A stretch of 64,000 bases of DNA from Proteles cristata cristata (taxonomy: Eukaryota; Chordata; Mammalia; Carnivora; Hyaenidae), in contig JAESUZ010005462.1 in NCBI GenBank assembly GCA_017311185.1, forward strand, positions 3,782,001 through 3,846,000, in the 5' to 3' direction. The notes under the pieces are model-generated. The model was not told the origin of the DNA. It ran no database searches and saw only the letters and a list, made by a program, of their open reading frames with translations. The position numbers and the translations under genes are program-made. Within the stretch, counting starts at the first letter, position 1; every line of letters begins with the position of its first letter. This document shows positions 23,551-35,845 of this stretch, in pieces.

Positions 23551-25454
23551 AATGTCGCCTGAACTAAAAGCATCCTTGCAACTTTCCACTTTCATTTACA
23601 AAACCGGAGCTTGTGCGATTCCCTTCCTTCGGGGTTTCCTGGGGCCCAACTGGGAGAGCCTGGGCAGTGGGAAGGAAAGGCTGGGAGGCAGTGAATGACA
23701 GAACCCCAGGGGACTCTATCCCTCCGCCCTCCACATCCTGGGCCCCAGGAGTGATTGACATTTGGGTCGTGAAAGTTGTAGTTTGGAGCTGGTAATGGAA
23801 GGCGGAACAGCACAAAGTTCAAGGGACTCTGACCATTCTCTAGAAAACCTTACAGTACGTTGGGAGACAGTGAAGGGGACCGGAAGCTAGGGAGGAGACC
23901 CCAGTCAATGGGACTCCGGAGTGTTCATTAGGAAAGAAGGTTTTGAAGAGGGGAGAGAATAGCTATGATTTTTTAAAAAGTCACCTTTCCCTTTGCCTCT
24001 TTTACTTCACTGTGTTCTTTAACATAAATAAATCAAAATCTCCATTTGCAGAACTGACTTCATGTATCAATGGAGAAATGAAAACTGTGGCTTTACAAAA
24101 CTGATTTAAAAGTAGGCAGCACCTTGCCTCTGGAGGCAAGGCACACAGTTGGAGAGAAAGGGTCTACTGGAGCTCAGAAGCACCTCAAGTGGCTGACTTC
24201 CTGCTCGCCTTGAATCTCAGAGTGTGTTTTCAAGACAAAAGGCAAAGGATTGAGCATATGTGTCCTGATCTTTTCAACCCAGTAAATCTGTTGCCCCATC
24301 TCTTGCCCCAGTCCATTTCAGTTTTGTTTTTTGGTTTAATTATTGGCCTTGTAAATGCAAATCTCCACTTCAATGTCTACCTTTTGTCATAATTCAACCC
24401 TATTATTATCACTCTTCATGACTACTAAGTAGATAAAACCAAAATCTGTCAAGACTTGTTAGGATTAGATTTGTGGATGGGTTCCCCCCCTCCACCATTT
24501 CTGCCAGAAGACAGCATCCTGAAATAAATTCCACTTTATTTTTTCCCCACCTTACAGTATGTAAATCCTAAATCATCATTTTGTCTTAAATTAGACCTAC
24601 CCAAAAAACTGCAGGAACAACAATGGGGCCTAAGTTTCTAGATTCTGAATTTCTTGTTCTTTGCATTAGTCTTTAGAAGACTGTGATCCATAAATTGTTA
24701 GAGCCTCACTGCCTTTGAATTTACTGAAAAACAGGTGTTCGCACTGTTTTCTGATCAAAACTTTTCTTTTTTACTATGAGAAACTGTCTTTGCCCCATCT
24801 GAGATGGCATTTTCTCTTCAGATCACAACTGAAATAGGCCTAGCAGCCCCACCTCTACAAATGCTATCCTCATATGAAAGGAAAGTGTGAAAAAATTACT
24901 CCTGATTGGTTCATGAGCAAATTAATTTTGCATCCCTAAAAAGGTAGATTATTTCATTTTGGCAAAAAAACACTGACTTTCAAGTTGCTTTCTAAAACTG
25001 CCCTGAAGAAATCTTTGCTGTGTTATGATAGTCTTATACCATGATTGTTTCTAGTTTTTTGAGCTCCAAATCAGAGCCAATTTACTTAAAATGTCTGCTT
25101 GACTATAAGCTTGTTAATAGCTCAAACTGTCTGCTAAAGGATTCTTGAAGAAGAGGGGCACACACCTTATCATTTTTTTCTGGTAACTCTTAAGTGAATT
25201 CTCACAGAGATCACTGGTTTGAAGTTTAAGAAATCGTGTTGACCGAAGTCCCATCCTGGAGACTTATACAGTCATTGGTTAGGTAAGGAAATCTGCACTC
25301 TGCCTTTACCTTTACTGAAGTATGCAAGAAGATACTTGACCCCCACAGGAAATTTTTTGAGAGTCAAACCTGAACCCATTTTCTTGTCAGGGGCAGTGTG
25401 GGTTGGGGATGTAAAACAACCCCTCCATCTCCAACTTACCACCACAAAGTGCTA
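23551..25454. other. FOXQ1 downstream intergenic, no repeats seen
   Basis: AT-rich unique sequence without SINE or LINE. Several stretches (for example 24880-24960 with attggttcatgagcaaatta and ttaattttgcatcc) look like non-coding elements near developmental genes, but this cannot be shown here. Confidence 0.4.
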
Positions 25455-26285
25455 AAGTCAGTTGTGAGTTTTATTAAAAATAAGCACTATGCCTGGGTTT
25501 CATAAAATTTATACATGAATATGTACAGACACAAATAAAATAATATTAAAAATAAAAATCACACTTGCTTTCATGTGGCAGTGGTCCTGGCACCCCACAT
25601 ACATAATGTTAACTTTTCCTTTACAGAAATTGCTTGGCCCAAGGAGACCACAATTAGAGATCACCGAACCACTAATAAAGCTGTAGCCCGTTGCCTGCAA
25701 CATTTTCAATTCAGGTTTCAAAAATATATAAATAATTTAATTACAAAACCCACCATTTTAAAAAAATCTTTTGGCACAGTGAAGCATTGGTCAATAGAGA
25801 AATGACTGCAGATTCTCTGACACCTCTCTCACACTCAGTCATGCCTGCAAATCCACATACTTACATGGAGTGGGGGCCCAATAAACCCCAAACAGTAGTC
25901 ATATCATTTATCATATGGACTGGTTCCCTGATTTTTTTTTAAAGACAAATCAATGGAAGGTGCTACAAAAATTGGAATAAGGGAGAGCCTGGGCTTAAGA
26001 AAATAGACAAACTTCTCTGTAAGTGAGGGAGGGACAGGTTTGGTCAAGAAACTAAAACAATGAATTGGTTTAGTCCTCTGTAAAGTCACAAAAGAAGGAA
26101 AACATTCTGAACTAAGTTAAAACACTTCTGTCAAAAATGCTTTATCTTTAAGGCACATTTGATGGAGATTTTTCTTTTAAAGTCTCTCTCTCTTTTTTTT
26201 GTCTGACTACAAAATGCAAAGCCCCCACGCCTGCGTTCCCTGTCTCCCCGATGGCGCCCACCCATGCCGGCCTCCGCGGCGCTGC
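25455..26285 (-). other. FOXQ1: FOXQ1 3' untranslated region (predicted)
   Basis: On the minus strand, the sequence after the FOXQ1 stop is AU-rich and carries no repeats down to a canonical AATAAA signal. A length of about 830 nt is similar to what I recall of the human FOXQ1 3'UTR. The exact cleavage site is not determinable from sequence; about 25445-25460 would fit the signal at 25470-25475. Confidence 0.65.
25470..25475 (-). terminator. FOXQ1: Putative FOXQ1 polyadenylation signal AATAAA
   Basis: The plus strand reads tttatt, giving AATAAA on the transcribed strand, about 810 nt after the stop codon. Weaker ATTAAA-type hexamers lie closer to the stop. Choice of site is by distance and by the canonical hexamer. 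Confidence 0.5.
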
Positions 26286-27506
26286 TCAGGCCAGAAGCGT
26301 CTCCACTGGGTAAGGCAGGTGCGCCCCGGGGCCACAGGCGGAGGACGCCTGCAGGGCCGCGGGCAGCCGCAGGGGGCAGTACAGGTGCGCGCCACCGCCG
26401 GCCGCGGGGCCACGAAAAGACTTGGCCTGGGCCGAGGCAGAGAGGGGCGCAAACAAGAGGTGAGGCGCAGCAGGCGAAGCGGCGGGTGGTGCGTCGGCTC
26501 CGCGCGCGCTCAGCAGTGTGGGTTCTGCCGCACTGTAAGCACAGAGCGGCAGCAGGGCCCCTCCCGAGGCGCCGGGGAGGAGCGCGGGATATGTGGGCAG
26601 CGGCGGACAGGGCGCGGCGCCCCATGGCAGCCGCGCCCCGGGGGCTGCGTCCCCGTCTCGGCGGCTGCGGAAAGGCTTGCTGAGGATGCTGTCTATGGCG
26701 AAGGAACTGGAAAACTTGCCCGCGGGGCTGGCGCGCCCCTCCTGGCGGGCGGGCGAGCGCGCACGAGGAGAAGCCGGGGCGGCGGGCGCGGGCGGAGGGG
26801 GCGCAGCGGCGGGATGGGCCGCGGCCTCCTCAGGCCGAAGCCCTGGTGCGGGGGCCGCCGCCCGGTGGCTGAGTCGCTTGCGGCGGCGGCGGAAGACCCC
26901 ATCGGCGAAGGTGTACTCGCTGTTGGGGTTGAGCATCCAGTAGTTGTCCTTGCCCCAGGGCCGCGAGGGGTCGCGCAGCACCTTGACGAAGCAATCGTTG
27001 AGCGAGAGGTTGTGGCGCACCGAGTTGCGCCAGCCTGTGTAGCTGCCGCGGAAGAAGGGGAACTTGCCCATAAGGTACTCGTTGATCTCGGCCAGCGTCA
27101 GGCGCCCTCCAGCCGAGTCGCGGATAGCCATGGCGATGAGCGCGATGTACGAGTACGGGGGCTTGGGCCGCCGCGTGTACGGCTTGCTGCGCGCGCCTTC
27201 GCCGCCCCCCGAGCTCCCCGCACCTGGCCCGGCTGCGCAGGCCTCCGCGTGCCCCGCCGCCTCCGCCGCGGGGCCCTCCTCCTCGGCTCCCGGCCCGCAG
27301 CCTGCGCTCCGCTCGCCGCCGCCCGCCAGCTCCCCAGCGCCGCCGCCCGCCACCGGGCTGTTGGCCGCGCAGTCCCCGTCCGAGCCCAAGGAGTCGTCGC
27401 CGGCTGCGGACAGCGGAGATGGTGCGTCGCTGCTGCCTGCACCCTCCAGGTCACTACCCAGCTTGTCCCCGTGGGCCGCGCGGGGGCCGAATACCTCTAA
27501 CTTCAT
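26286..27506 (-). CDS. FOXQ1: Forkhead box protein Q1
   Basis: Nuclear winged-helix transcription factor. The frame encodes 406 residues in a single exon, close to the roughly 400 residues of human FOXQ1, and starts [10 protein letters not shown], the family N-terminus. The N-terminal 105 residues are acidic and Gly/Ala/Ser-rich. The forkhead domain spans about 113-210: [20 protein letters not shown] at 112-131, recognition helix [13 protein letters not shown] at 159-171, [11 protein letters not shown] at 184-194, and a basic wing RRRRKR at 206-211 that probably doubles as a nuclear localisation signal. The C-terminus is Pro/Ala-rich with FAIDSIL at 269-275, which fits the eh1-like F-x-I-x-x-I-L pattern used by several forkhead proteins to bind Groucho/TLE corepressors (family knowledge; binding here is inferred). 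FOXQ1 is known for roles in hair-shaft differentiation, gastric acid secretion and epithelial-mesenchymal transition. The frame is uninterrupted and all forkhead hallmarks are intact, so the gene is probably functional. Confidence 0.98.
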   Translation of the reverse strand: MKLEVFGPRAAHGDKLGSDLEGAGSSDAPSPLSAAGDDSLGSDGDCAANSPVAGGGAGELAGGGERSAGCGPGAEEEGPAAEAAGHAEACAAGPGAGSSGGGEGARSKPYTRRPKPPYSYIALIAMAIRDSAGGRLTLAEINEYLMGKFPFFRGSYTGWRNSVRHNLSLNDCFVKVLRDPSRPWGKDNYWMLNPNSEYTFADGVFRRRRKRLSHRAAAPAPGLRPEEAAAHPAAAPPPPAPAAPASPRARSPARQEGRASPAGKFSSSFAIDSILSKPFRSRRDGDAAPGARLPWGAAPCPPLPTYPALLPGASGGALLPLCAYSAAEPTLLSARGADAPPAASPAAPHLLFAPLSASAQAKSFRGPAAGGGAHLYCPLRLPAALQASSACGPGAHLPYPVETLLA

Positions 27507-28460
27507 GACCGCACACCCTGTCCCTGCCCCGTGTCGTACCCGTTTCCTTCGCGCAGTCTTGGGAAGCTGGTGCCGGGGGCCGGAATGGAGATCCTGGGGC
27601 CACGGGTCCTCGCCTTTCTTTACGGGGAGCTCTCCCTCCTCTTGCGAGAAACAGTCACTTTTCCTTTGAAGAGTCTTCTTCCGCTGGAATTTTTTTTGGA
27701 GAGGTTGTGCTTATTGGGTGAACTAAGAGGGGTGGAGAGGGAGGAGTTGGATGTGTTCTGTCTTCAGTTCGAGGATAAGAGACTTCGGGGTGAGTGAGTG
27801 AGGGGGTGCAGTTCCAGCCTCTGATGCCCAAGTGTGCCGGGCTTGGGACTTCTTGCTGGAAGGAAGAAGCGTGAGCATCTGCTATTCATTCAAGAGACCA
27901 GGTCCCGGGCAGGCGTCCTCGGGGCACGGAGATAGTGCCAGTCTAGTGTGCGTGCCACTCCTGGGGGAGGGTATGGAGCCTTCAGCCTTGAGCGCCCGCG
28001 GAGCCCAATCCCCGACACCGTGGTGTCCGCAGACGCCTTTCCGCCCCGGGCCTCCGAAGCTGCATCTCCTCGCTCGCGGTCCGCTGCTACGTCTCGCCTC
28101 CACCTTCGCCCAGGCCCAATATAACCCAGCGGCTACTGCGAGGAGGCGGGGCCTGGGCGCCGACGGCAGAGGGGTGGGGGAACGAGGTGGCCAAGGTGGC
28201 CGCGGCTCACCGGAGAGCTCACACAGGCCGAGGCCAGGCGGCCGCGCGGCTGCAAAATCTCCGCGCAGGTTGTTTGTTTTGGGTCGGCCCGGCCCCACCC
28301 TCCGCCTCCCGCCAATGAGGAGTCTGCGCGCGGCTGGGGGTGTGCGCGTGTCAGTGAGTGTGCGGGTGTGCGGGTCCCGCCCGCCCTCTTCTACCTCAGG
28401 TGTGAGAGCCCGGCCGCCTAAGAGGGGTCCCCGCACTTTAGAGCTCCAGGGGGCGATTGG
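27507..28460 (-). promoter_or_regulatory. FOXQ1: FOXQ1 5'UTR and proximal promoter region
   Basis: CpG-rich sequence upstream of the ATG with no clear TATA box at a convincing position. Candidate elements are a CCAAT box in the gene's orientation (attgg on plus at 27713-27717), two CCAAT boxes in the opposite orientation at 28116-28120 and 28312-28316, and a T-box-type AGGTGTGA at 28398-28405. The transcription start cannot be fixed from sequence; a 5'UTR of a few hundred bases is expected. Confidence 0.6.
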
Positions 28461-31400
28461 GGCAGTGGGGGGGATATCTCTAGGGGACATCTGGGTCCAG
28501 AGCAGCAAGGACTTCGCTCCAACCTGGCCTGCAGTCCTCTTAAACTGCATGCGGTATGTTTCTTTCTCTTGGTAGTGAAAACTGTGCTTCTTCGGAAAGC
28601 AACACCCTGTCATTACTAACGAAGTGCCGAACAGCAAAGACCGCGCAAGATACTCTTTTCGGGGACCGCTTATGGGAGCCACATGCTGTGCACCTTTCTG
28701 TGGTTTCCTTTTGCGGACTTTCTTCCTTCCCTTCTGAGTAAAATACTGGACTTGAAACTGTGTACTTTTTTTTTTTTTCAGTGACCGTGACTGTTGCTCG
28801 CTAAATGGCCTCTGACTTTCACTTTTCTTTTGTTTTTTCTTTACCTTTTTCTTTACCTGGCTGTTAGCTCTTGGTTAAAGGAGTGTTCCGCTCTTCCTTG
28901 GGGCGACTGTGTCTGGCGCAGAGTGCTAGGCTCTGCCTGCGTGTGCACTCCTGCGGAATCCTCCCGACGCGGGTGGAGTGGAGAAGCGCTATTCCCGGTT
29001 CCGACTGTAGCAGGAACGAAAGGGAGGGCGTGTTCCGGGGGAGGTGGGGCGGGCAGGGGCCTAGAGCACCACGTGTTTACAGCCTTTACTTTCCAATCTT
29101 TCCCCTTGAGGACTTTGGCTGTGGTTTTGGACCAACGGGAAAGGGGGGCCCTTTCTCTGCCGCAGGGCGGTTGGGCCTTTGTGATGTCAATACTCCAGGG
29201 ACGGGGCGCCCTGGACCCCCGGAAGGGTGCACTTATAACCTGCTGCCCTTCCACTCTGAGGTTTCCTCCTTTTTCCTGCCTTTGTTGAAAACAGCGACAT
29301 AGCTGCTAGTACATGGGAGCTCACCTTTGATGTTTATTTTATTACTTTCCACCATTTGTGTAGAAAACGTACACAATCCTCTCTTATCTTTATTCAGGCA
29401 GTTTTGAAGGCATTTAGAATGGGGCGGGCAAAATGACAGACCCATTGGCGGCTCTGTTATTTTCGTGTTTGGAGAAATGATCACGTTTGGAGATTAGACT
29501 GATGTTTATTGCGTGTTTGAGTTGAGAGCTGGGTGGGAAATGTATTCTTTTCCAGAGATGAGCCTCCATGTAGGGGATCTGCTCACTCTAACCCTGGGAG
29601 TTTATGCCCCCTTGGACCTGAAGAGGGGGAGTGGGCTGGGGTGAGAAAGCAGAGAGGTAAATAGGCACAGATTTGGCAATGAATAAAAGACACTAACAAT
29701 GAATGTCATCCTCATTTGAATTCTGGAGATGCGCAAGACAGGAGATCAGGAAGGGCTACTTTGTGGGTGAGATAAGGCCCCTCCAGCTGATGTGGGGGCC
29801 CAATTTGGCTGCAGCGTCTAAGGGAGCCTCTGAGACACTGCAGTGCCAAGGTGTCTTGTCATCACCTAGTTCCATCTTAGAGGTTGCCAGGTATGCTGTC
29901 ACATTGAAATGAAGCCACTTCAGTAGCCACAGTTACTCCCAAACCCCTGACCCTTATACCCAGACACCTCCAGGTTTGCAGCAATGCTCACCACAATGGC
30001 TGTCCCCCTCTTTGGACCCCAATGGACTCCTCCATTCTAGTCCTGAAGCACCCTCCTATCTCCCTTCCTCCTCCCTCATCAAATCCCAGGTGATCTGGGA
30101 GTTCTCATGTTAATCTGGAAAGTTCCAGTGAACTATTAAAAGGGATATTGTTAATAGAGGAGAGAAGAAAATTGAGCAACATACTGGTCCCTGCTGCCAC
30201 TCAAACAAGACCATGTGACCTTGGGGCTGCCCTTTAGATCTTCTTCCTATAAAAAGAGGCCATCAGAATGGAATTCCAAGTTTTCTCTCAGCTCTTGCAC
30301 ACATAGTTTTTTGGCACTTTTTTTTTTCTTGGGTTGAATGTATAGCAGGTGTACTTCTGTCTCTGGAGAGTTTGTAGGGCCAGGGGGCATAAATATCCAG
30401 CCACCTGGACTATAGTGGCAGTGTGGCTCTCTTTGCCTTAGCCTGCTAGCTCCAGAATGCATGTACCCTGGCCTTGTGAGAAGAGGGAGGGGGTTGTGGA
30501 TCTCCTGGGTAGGCAACCTAGGCATAGGGCTTTGGACAAAAAGAGTGTTGTGCCCCTTTCCCCCCAAAGAAGGCAGACTTCCCCCATCATGTCCTATTTT
30601 TCCCTTTTAATCCAGCACCTCCTCCCCACCCCCAAACCCCCGCCATCCTCAGAAGTGGCAAACCCTCCTCTTACCCCATCTTAGGTGGGGAAAGGACCTG
30701 ACAGTCACTCCTATGGCATAAGTCTTCCCCTTCCTCAGTGCTAGGAGCAGCTGTTGTCAGTAGGTTTGGAGCCTAAAAAGGTTTGAAGAGAAGGGTCGAG
30801 GTGGGAGAATTCTCAGCAAGAAAACCTTTTCTATTATCAGAATGACTTAGAAATTGCTGGTGGACTTTGGAGACGAAGGCCATGGTGAGAATTTCAAGGT
30901 GGGCTACCTTGAAAAGATAAAAAGATCCCCAGGAACTAGAATGTAACCCTCACTAGGGTAGGGGTTTTGTCTTTTTCCTTCCCTGCTGTACCCTCAATCC
31001 TTGCCTCCAGAACGAGTGTCACATTGTGCTATTTCCTCAGGACATGCTGCATTTGTCTTCAATTAAGATCAGAAATAAAATTGTTCTTTTCCTTTGTGGT
31101 TGATTTTGGTATGTTATATTTAACTGTTATTTACAGCCAGGAAATAATTTACTTTTTGCAGATTTAAGAAAAATGAGAATGGATGGAGAAGGGCATCAAT
31201 TCTCTGCATCTCTATCCACATCTTCAGGCTCAGGCACTATAAAAATAAAATCACATCCAATGTTTTGTAGTTCATAAACTCTTCAAAAGTGCTTGGAGAT
31301 TTCTGTTCCCTAATTCCTCAGTCCTTTGGGGGTCTGCTATTGATGAATTAATAATAAATGCCTTTAGGTGGAACCTGACCAAACACTTGCAGGTATGAAA

Positions 31401-33602
31401 GACCGATTAGCTTTTTTTTTTTTTCCTTTAAAAAATTTCCATGCAGAGAAGTGAATAAACTATGGCCAAGGATGAGCACACATTTCCATGATCTTGTGGC
31501 TTCCTTGAAGTGGTTTTAGGCAAAGGAAAGTAATGGATCTATCTATAGAGACCAAGAACTAACTTAATTAACTGTGGAAATTATCTGAATATTTAATAAT
31601 TTGATAGGGCTTCATTCTGATATGGGAGGGAAATAATTTAATTCCTAAAATACCTAAGGTAATTTGGTAGATTGGAAATTGACTCTTAGTGGAAATACTG
31701 ATGACTTATCCCATGAATTAGAAGAGCATACAGCCTTTGCACAGTCGGAACATGGAATTACCTTGATAACATTCCCCGTGGGTAACCTAGAAACAGCTTT
31801 AAGTTTCTTGTCTTGTTAACCTCAGCAGGTAGCTGATGTTGGCTTCTGGGTATGAAGAGAAGGTGAACTTAAAATCACTTTCCTATGGGGACTTGGGCCT
31901 CTGGGTGAGTCTACATTATAGTGCTGTTAAGTACTTAAGAGCCCCAGGCAAAGAGGACAAGCTAATATTCAGAGCCCCAAAGCAAAATGCATGGCATTGG
32001 ATCTGTGTAAATTCTTTCTTGAGGAACAGGGAGGGTCCTGACTTGTGGTATGGAAAGTCAGGTGGCAGTAAAGTTTCTTTTCAAAGATAAGCCCAGCTCC
32101 CTCTCTGTTTCTTATAGTGAAAACATATGGGAACCAGCACTTTGTGCCCTGTTATAATCCATGTTTCCATTGTTTGACTGATTTTTTTTTCTTACCTTTT
32201 TTGTAAATTTTGAATACTTGGAAAGAATCTTACAGAGATTCAGGGTGGATGTGGGAGGATGGAGATAAAATGTAGGTAATATTACATAGCTATGCAACAG
32301 ACACAAGCTTGTGTGTTTGTTTGCTGCCATTGTTCTGGCACTCACTGTTGATACTCTGGCCCAGCCCATAGACATGGTTTAATCAAAGAAGCCCAGGATT
32401 TGGCTAGGCATTACTGATCAGGTACAAACTCAAGGGCTATCCTCAAAGTTTCTTTTGAGAGTCCAAAGGTCACAACCAGCAGGAAATCCGTTGGGCTGTC
32501 ATTGAACTGAGGCATTGTTGGGCTATAGGAGTACAACCTCCAGTTAGTGGGTCCTGAGGGGTGAGGGAGAGTGGCAGACAAGCAGGACTAGTGATGGTGG
32601 AGGAGAGAGAAAGTAGCTATAGACAAATTGGGGAAGAGTAAAAGGGAAAGAGAGAAGATGTAAAGATATAAAGGGATCAGGCACAGTATGGCAGGGATTA
32701 GAAATCACTGAAAAAGCTATCTGATTATGCAATTTAGAGACCAAATCCTGCACTATGTATCAGAGAGTGAAAGAAAGCCCCTGGGATGATTCATTACAAT
32801 AAGATGATAGCTTTGATACTATGGTCTTGGAGTTCATCCCTTCAGAGCTGACCAGGTCTGAAGAACCCTTCTTGTCCAGTCCTAGTCCAGTTTCCATATT
32901 ACCTGAAGTTCTTTAAATTTAAAATTTTAAAAGCTGAGCAAGAAAAAATGAACTTCTTTTGGCAATGAATTATCCAGTTTTCTCTTTCTAACTTTGATAC
33001 TGTCATTTTCCATAACAAATTAAAAATTAGACCCTCCCCCAATGTCTGTAAAGAGAAGATTCTCTTTCCAAAAGGAGTTCTGAATGGGGTGCCTCTGACT
33101 CTTACACCCCTGGGTATTGCCCCATTGTCACACTGTCATACAGATCTTGGTGAGAGAGGGACAGGTGACAATGAGATCTAGTTGGTATCCTTGGATATAC
33201 AAATATGAGAATGTACAAGCAAACAAAACAAAACAGGGAACCCACTCAGCTCTTCCCACTAGGTTAGCATCATTGTTACCTTGGCCAACAGAACCCAGCA
33301 GCTGGACCCACAGTCTAGGTTTGTGTATGTTGTGGAAGTAGAGTGAATCCCTCTATTTAATTCTAGAGAAGGTGTTGTTACTTTTAGGATAGGAGTGGAC
33401 CTTGGAGGTGGATAATCTTGGGTCTGTATTCTTATTCTACCAGACAAGTTACTGGGCTTCACTTTCCTTTTCTTTCTTAATCTAGAAAAATAACTCTTGT
33501 TCAGATTTTAACAATGGAACCCCTGGATTCCACCTTCTTTGTCCTTTCTCATTCCCCTTCATTTGAGGAGATCGTCTTGCAAAGATAGACTGCCTTTGTA
33601 AA
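28461..33602. other. FOXQ1 upstream intergenic, free of young repeats
   Basis: About 5 kb of unique sequence. There is a GC-enriched patch at 28900-29240 with scattered CpGs, a possible short MIR fragment near 30180-30260 (accatgtgaccttggggctg), and another near 33385-33500. No gene-like frame with a recognisable domain; the two overlapping open frames at 28794-29302 lie in the GC patch and look incidental. Confidence 0.45.
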
Positions 33603-33650
33603 CTCAGTTGGACAAATTCCTTGGTACTCAGTTGGGCAAATTCCTTGGTA
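33603..33650. repeat. Tandem duplication, 24-bp unit x 2
   Basis: ctcagttggacaaattcctt(ggta) is followed directly by the same 24 bases with one change (gga to ggg). Units at 33603-33626 and 33627-33650. Confidence 0.9.
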
Positions 33651-34267
33651 GTAATCAACTAAGCAAAATTTCCAGGTGGAAACTGGCAAAGTGAAAAACA
33701 GTCCCGGGTGATTGGGAAACTTCCTTGGGCTATTTAGACCTAGCATGCAGCTAATGCCTGGCCACTGTTCAGAAAGAAAGAGAAAAATCAAACCTCTTGT
33801 TCTTTTTCTATAAAACTGAGGACAGTTGTTTTGTCCAGAGAGGGTAAAACCCATGTTAGCAAATCACATAGGAAAGATTATGGTTGAGCTGTGAAGAGAA
33901 TATCTGGCTGTCTAAGGGTCTATCTATCTTTCTATCATCTATCAACTTTTTATCATAGAAATTTCCAAGCATATACCAAAATCAAAACAATAGCATAATG
34001 AAACCTCATGTAATCGTCATCCCAATCAATATTTACTAATTTATGGCCACTCTTGTTTCATTTGTATCTTCACTGACCCTACTTCGTACCCTTCACCAGG
34101 TTTTTGTGGATCAAGTCCAGGATACCCCATTATTTAATCTGTAATTAATATCTCTAAAAGATATGGAGTTCTCTTTTAATACATAAAAATATAACCACAG
34201 TATCATTATCAAATCTCAAAATATTGCTAATATTTTCATAATATTATAAAATATCTAGTCAGTATTT
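33651..34267. other. Intergenic; right part may be ancient L1
   Basis: 33950-34260 (atttccaagcatataccaaaat and cccaatcaatatttactaat) resembles an old repeat also echoed near 41590-41640, but I cannot name it. Confidence 0.35.
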
Positions 34268-35222
34268 AAATCTCCCTAATAGTCCCAAAGAAGATATTTG
34301 CAAATGATATATCTGATAAAGGATAAATATCCAAAATATGTAAAAGACATACAACTCAACAGCAAAAACCCCAAATAGTCTGATTTAAAAAATGGGCAAT
34401 GGACCTGAACAGAAGACATACAAATGGACAACAAACACATGAAAACATGCTCAACATTAGTATTCATCAGGGAAATTGCAAATCAAAACCACAATGAAAT
34501 GTAATCTTATACTTTACACCTGTCAGAATGGCTAGAATCAAAAGAACAAAGAAATGACAAATGATGGCAAGGACGTGGAAAAAAAAGGACCCCTTGTTCA
34601 CTCCTGGTGGAGACTGAAATTGGTGCAGCTGAAACCAGTATGCAGTTTCCTCAAAAAATTAAAATTATAATTACCATATGATTCAGTAATTCCAATACTG
34701 AGTTGCTGCCCAAAGATAAGAAAACACTAATTTGAAAAGATGTGTGGACCCTTATATTTATTGTGGCATTATTTACAATGGTCAAGATATGGAAGTAACC
34801 CAATGTCCATCTATAGATGAATGAATGAAGAAGAATGAATGGAATATTATTCAGTCATAAAAATGTTTGAGGTCTTGCTATGTGTAACAATATGGATGGA
34901 CCTAGATGGTATGGTGCTAAGTGTACTAAGTCAGAGAAAGACAAATACCATATGATTTCACTCAAATGTGGAATTTAAAAACCAAAACAAATGAATAAAC
35001 GAAGAAATATGAGACAACCGAATCTTAAATGCAGAGAACAAACTGATGGTTACCAGAGGAGAAGTGGGTGGGTGGGGGATGGGTGAGATAGGTGAAGGGA
35101 TTAAGAGTTCACTTATCCTGATAAGCACTGAATAATATATAGAATTGTTGAATCATTATATTGTACACTGAGGCTAATATAACACTGTATGTTACTTATA
35201 CATTAATAAAAATATTTAAAAA
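34268..35222 (+). mobile_element. LINE-1 3' end, sense (old)
   Basis: Reads L1 ORF2 C-terminal region then 3'UTR in plus orientation: atccaaaatatgtaaaagac, aatgggcaatggacctgaac, acacctgtcagaatggctag, ccttgttcactcctggtgga, ccaatgtccatctatagatg, then the 3'UTR ending in attaataaaaatatttaaaa. Many substitutions; no open frame survives. Confidence 0.9.
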
Positions 35223-35845
35223 GTTACCAAATGTGTCATTTAAGAAATATATAATGTATTATCAAATTGGCTAACATGCAGTGTGTAAAGTGTGCTCTTG
35301 GTTTTTGGGGTAGATTCCCGTGGTTTGTCTCTTACATACAACACCCAGTGCTCATTCCAAAAAGTGCCCTCCTCAATACCCTTTACCCATTACCTCCTCT
35401 TCCCGTCCCTCCATCAACCCTCAGTTTGTTCTCTGTATTTAAGAGTCTCTTATGGTTTGCCTCACTCCCTCTCCTTAACTATTTTTATTCTCCTTCCCTT
35501 CCCCCATGGTCTTCTGTTAAGTTTCTCAAGTTCCACATATGAATGAAAACATATGATGTTTGTCTTTCTCTGACTGACTTATTTCACTCAGCATAATACT
35601 TTCCAGTTCCATCCACGATGCTGCAAATGGCAAGATTTCATTCTTTCTTGTTTGCTGAGTAGTATTCCACTGTATATATAAACCACATCTTCTTTATCCA
35701 CTCATCAGTTGATGGACATTTAAGCTCTTTCTATGATTTGGCTATTGTTGAAAGCGCTGCTATAAATATTGGGGTACATGTGCTGCTACGCATCAGAACT
35801 CCTGTATCCTTTGGATAAATTCCTAGTAGTGCTATCCCAATAGTG
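35223..35845 (-). mobile_element. LINE-1 3' end, antisense (carnivore type)
   Basis: Placed tail-to-tail with the previous L1. The complement of the 3'UTR (tattatcaaattggctaaca, cacccagtgctcattccaaa) leads into the ORF2 C-terminal complement (gcataatactttccagttcc, ttggggtacatgtgctgcta, ggataaattcctagtagtgc). It ends abruptly at about 35840. Confidence 0.85.

Larger units (their letters stand above)
26225..28460. promoter_or_regulatory. FOXQ1: FOXQ1 CpG island
   Basis: A continuous GC- and CpG-rich domain covers the whole CDS and about 1 kb upstream of the ATG, ending in AT-rich DNA on both sides. The whole single-exon gene lies inside, as is common for forkhead and other developmental regulator genes. 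A weaker GC-rich shoulder continues at 28900-29240. Long open frames on the opposite strand (up to 433 residues) are a consequence of this base composition. Confidence 0.85.

Noticed and set aside
26199..27500. 433-residue open frame on the plus strand opposite FOXQ1
   Set aside because: It is exactly antisense to FOXQ1 in a very GC-rich region; composition is Arg/Gly/Ala-rich with no domain. Antisense open frames are expected in such DNA.
27832..28682. 247- and 266-residue frames on both strands upstream of FOXQ1
   Set aside because: Mutually antisense, low complexity, in the CpG island and promoter; no family resemblance.
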